A DNA stretch of 64,000 bases. Source: Scytonema hofmannii PCC 7110. GTDB lineage: Bacteria; Cyanobacteriota; Cyanobacteriia; Cyanobacteriales; Nostocaceae. The position numbers were made by a program, and so were the translations under genes. The notes under the pieces are model-generated. The model made no database searches, had not been told where the DNA came from, and was given only the letters and a program-made list of their open reading frames with translations. Below, one piece after another: positions 63,515 through 64,000 of this stretch. How positions within the stretch are numbered: the stretch's first letter is position 1; the number at the start of each line of letters is the position of its first letter. Location: assembly GCF_000346485.2 (NCBI RefSeq), contig NZ_KQ976354.1, positions 4,243,436-4,307,435 on the forward strand, written 5' to 3'.

Positions 63515-64000
63515 ATGAAAAAACTTATTAATAAACCTGAAGATTTTGTCCGCGAAAGTTTAGAAGGAATGGCTGCAGCACATCCCGATTTCATCAAAGT
63601 TGACTATGACCCTACTGTTGTCTACAGAGTAGATGCACCCGTAACAGGAAAAGTCGCAATTATTTCTGGTGGAGGTAGCGGTCACGAACCAATGCACGCA
63701 GGGTTTGTCGGTTTGGGAATGTTAGATGCTGCTTGTCCTGGGGAGGTTTTTACTTCTCCTACCCCCGACCAAATGTTGGCAGCTGCTAAGAAAGTCGATG
63801 GAGGGGCTGGTATCGTTTATATCGTTAAAAACTACAGTGGCGATATCATGAATTTTGAGATGGCAACGGAATTAGCCCGCAGTGAAGGTATCCGAGTGCT
63901 CAATATTCTTATAGATGATGATGTCGCAGTTAAAGATAGCTTATATACTCAGGGACGCCGAGGCGTGGGGACAACTGTATTGGCAGAAAAAATTGTTGGT
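63515..64000 (+). CDS. dhaK: dihydroxyacetone kinase subunit DhaK (5' part)
   Basis: The first 162 codons, cut by the window edge. The sequence [21 protein letters not shown]…[45 protein letters not shown] and [32 protein letters not shown] is the DhaK substrate-binding domain, which binds dihydroxyacetone through a His further downstream. Whether the enzyme uses ATP (DhaK-DhaL fusion) or a phosphotransfer protein lies beyond the window. Confidence 0.93.
   Translation, partial: MKKLINKPEDFVRESLEGMAAAHPDFIKVDYDPTVVYRVDAPVTGKVAIISGGGSGHEPMHAGFVGLGMLDAACPGEVFTSPTPDQMLAAAKKVDGGAGIVYIVKNYSGDIMNFEMATELARSEGIRVLNILIDDDVAVKDSLYTQGRRGVGTTVLAEKIVG

Overview
The window comes from a filamentous, probably heterocyst-forming (Nostocales) cyanobacterium. 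The evidence is a psbA gene for photosystem II D1, light-dependent protochlorophyllide reductase, the myxoxanthophyll genes cruF/cruG, a NIL-ferredoxin, a CHAD protein, many GCGATCGC (HIP1) sites, abundant heptanucleotide tandem arrays (STRRs), and numerous giant multidomain two-component proteins. It is chromosomal DNA with a mosaic layout: housekeeping genes alternate with mobile-element debris, toxin-antitoxin genes and repeat-rich intergenic DNA. No tRNA, rRNA or convincing CRISPR array was seen.

Layout. 0-2.4 kb: psbA (Glu130, high-light type D1) and a conserved hypothetical. 2.4-8 kb: a three-level nested insertion. A degraded cytochrome P450 gene is split by a TnpB-type (IS200/IS605-like) element. 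That element's tnpB gene is in turn split near its 3' end by a group II intron carrying an intact RT-maturase-HNH protein. 8-15 kb: coiled-coil protein, hydrolase, SDR, NTF2-like exported protein, a second and very different TnpB/Cas12-like gene with its own divergent small ORF, murG, and a double-glycine-leader peptide. 15-25.5 kb: a possible structured RNA, an Lrp regulator divergent from a PhyH-type dioxygenase, txlA, NIL-ferredoxin, DUF3616, CHAD, a PIN toxin-antitoxin pair, a ureidoglycolate lyase-like protein and two ABC-type binding lipoproteins (BMP family and SsuA-like). 25.5-33 kb: nitroreductase, a MITE, Uma2 nucleases, a truncated nuclease-dead HsdR-like protein and hypotheticals. 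33-40.5 kb: DCC oxidoreductase, methyltransferase, GNAT, RNase H, cruG-cruF and por.

40.9-54.9 kb is a signalling block: a REC-GGDEF diguanylate cyclase, a REC-wHTH-HPt-REC-REC-GGDEF protein, a hybrid histidine kinase of about 2200 residues with about a dozen near-identical tandem HAMP-type repeats, a REC-PAS-PAS kinase and a stand-alone receiver. They are likely parts of connected phosphorelays, although partners cannot be proved from sequence. 55-64 kb: a PIN toxin-antitoxin pair, ychF, a Pro-rich small protein, an Orn/Lys/Arg decarboxylase, a graveyard of gene fragments (IS630 transposase, receiver, GNAT, antitoxin), a DUF4351 nuclease-like protein, an SDR and the 5' end of dhaK.

The most interesting signals are five. 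(1) A group II intron lies inside tnpB and its likely guide-RNA region, where splicing would restore a 508-residue TnpB. (2) Two TnpB homologues lack zinc-ribbon cysteines and are each paired with a divergent small ORF. (3) Heptanucleotide arrays repeatedly coincide with stop codons, and two have entered coding sequence in frame. (4) The HAMP repeat array looks homogenised. (5) A conserved ~180 bp sequence occurs at 17.3 and 62.9 kb.
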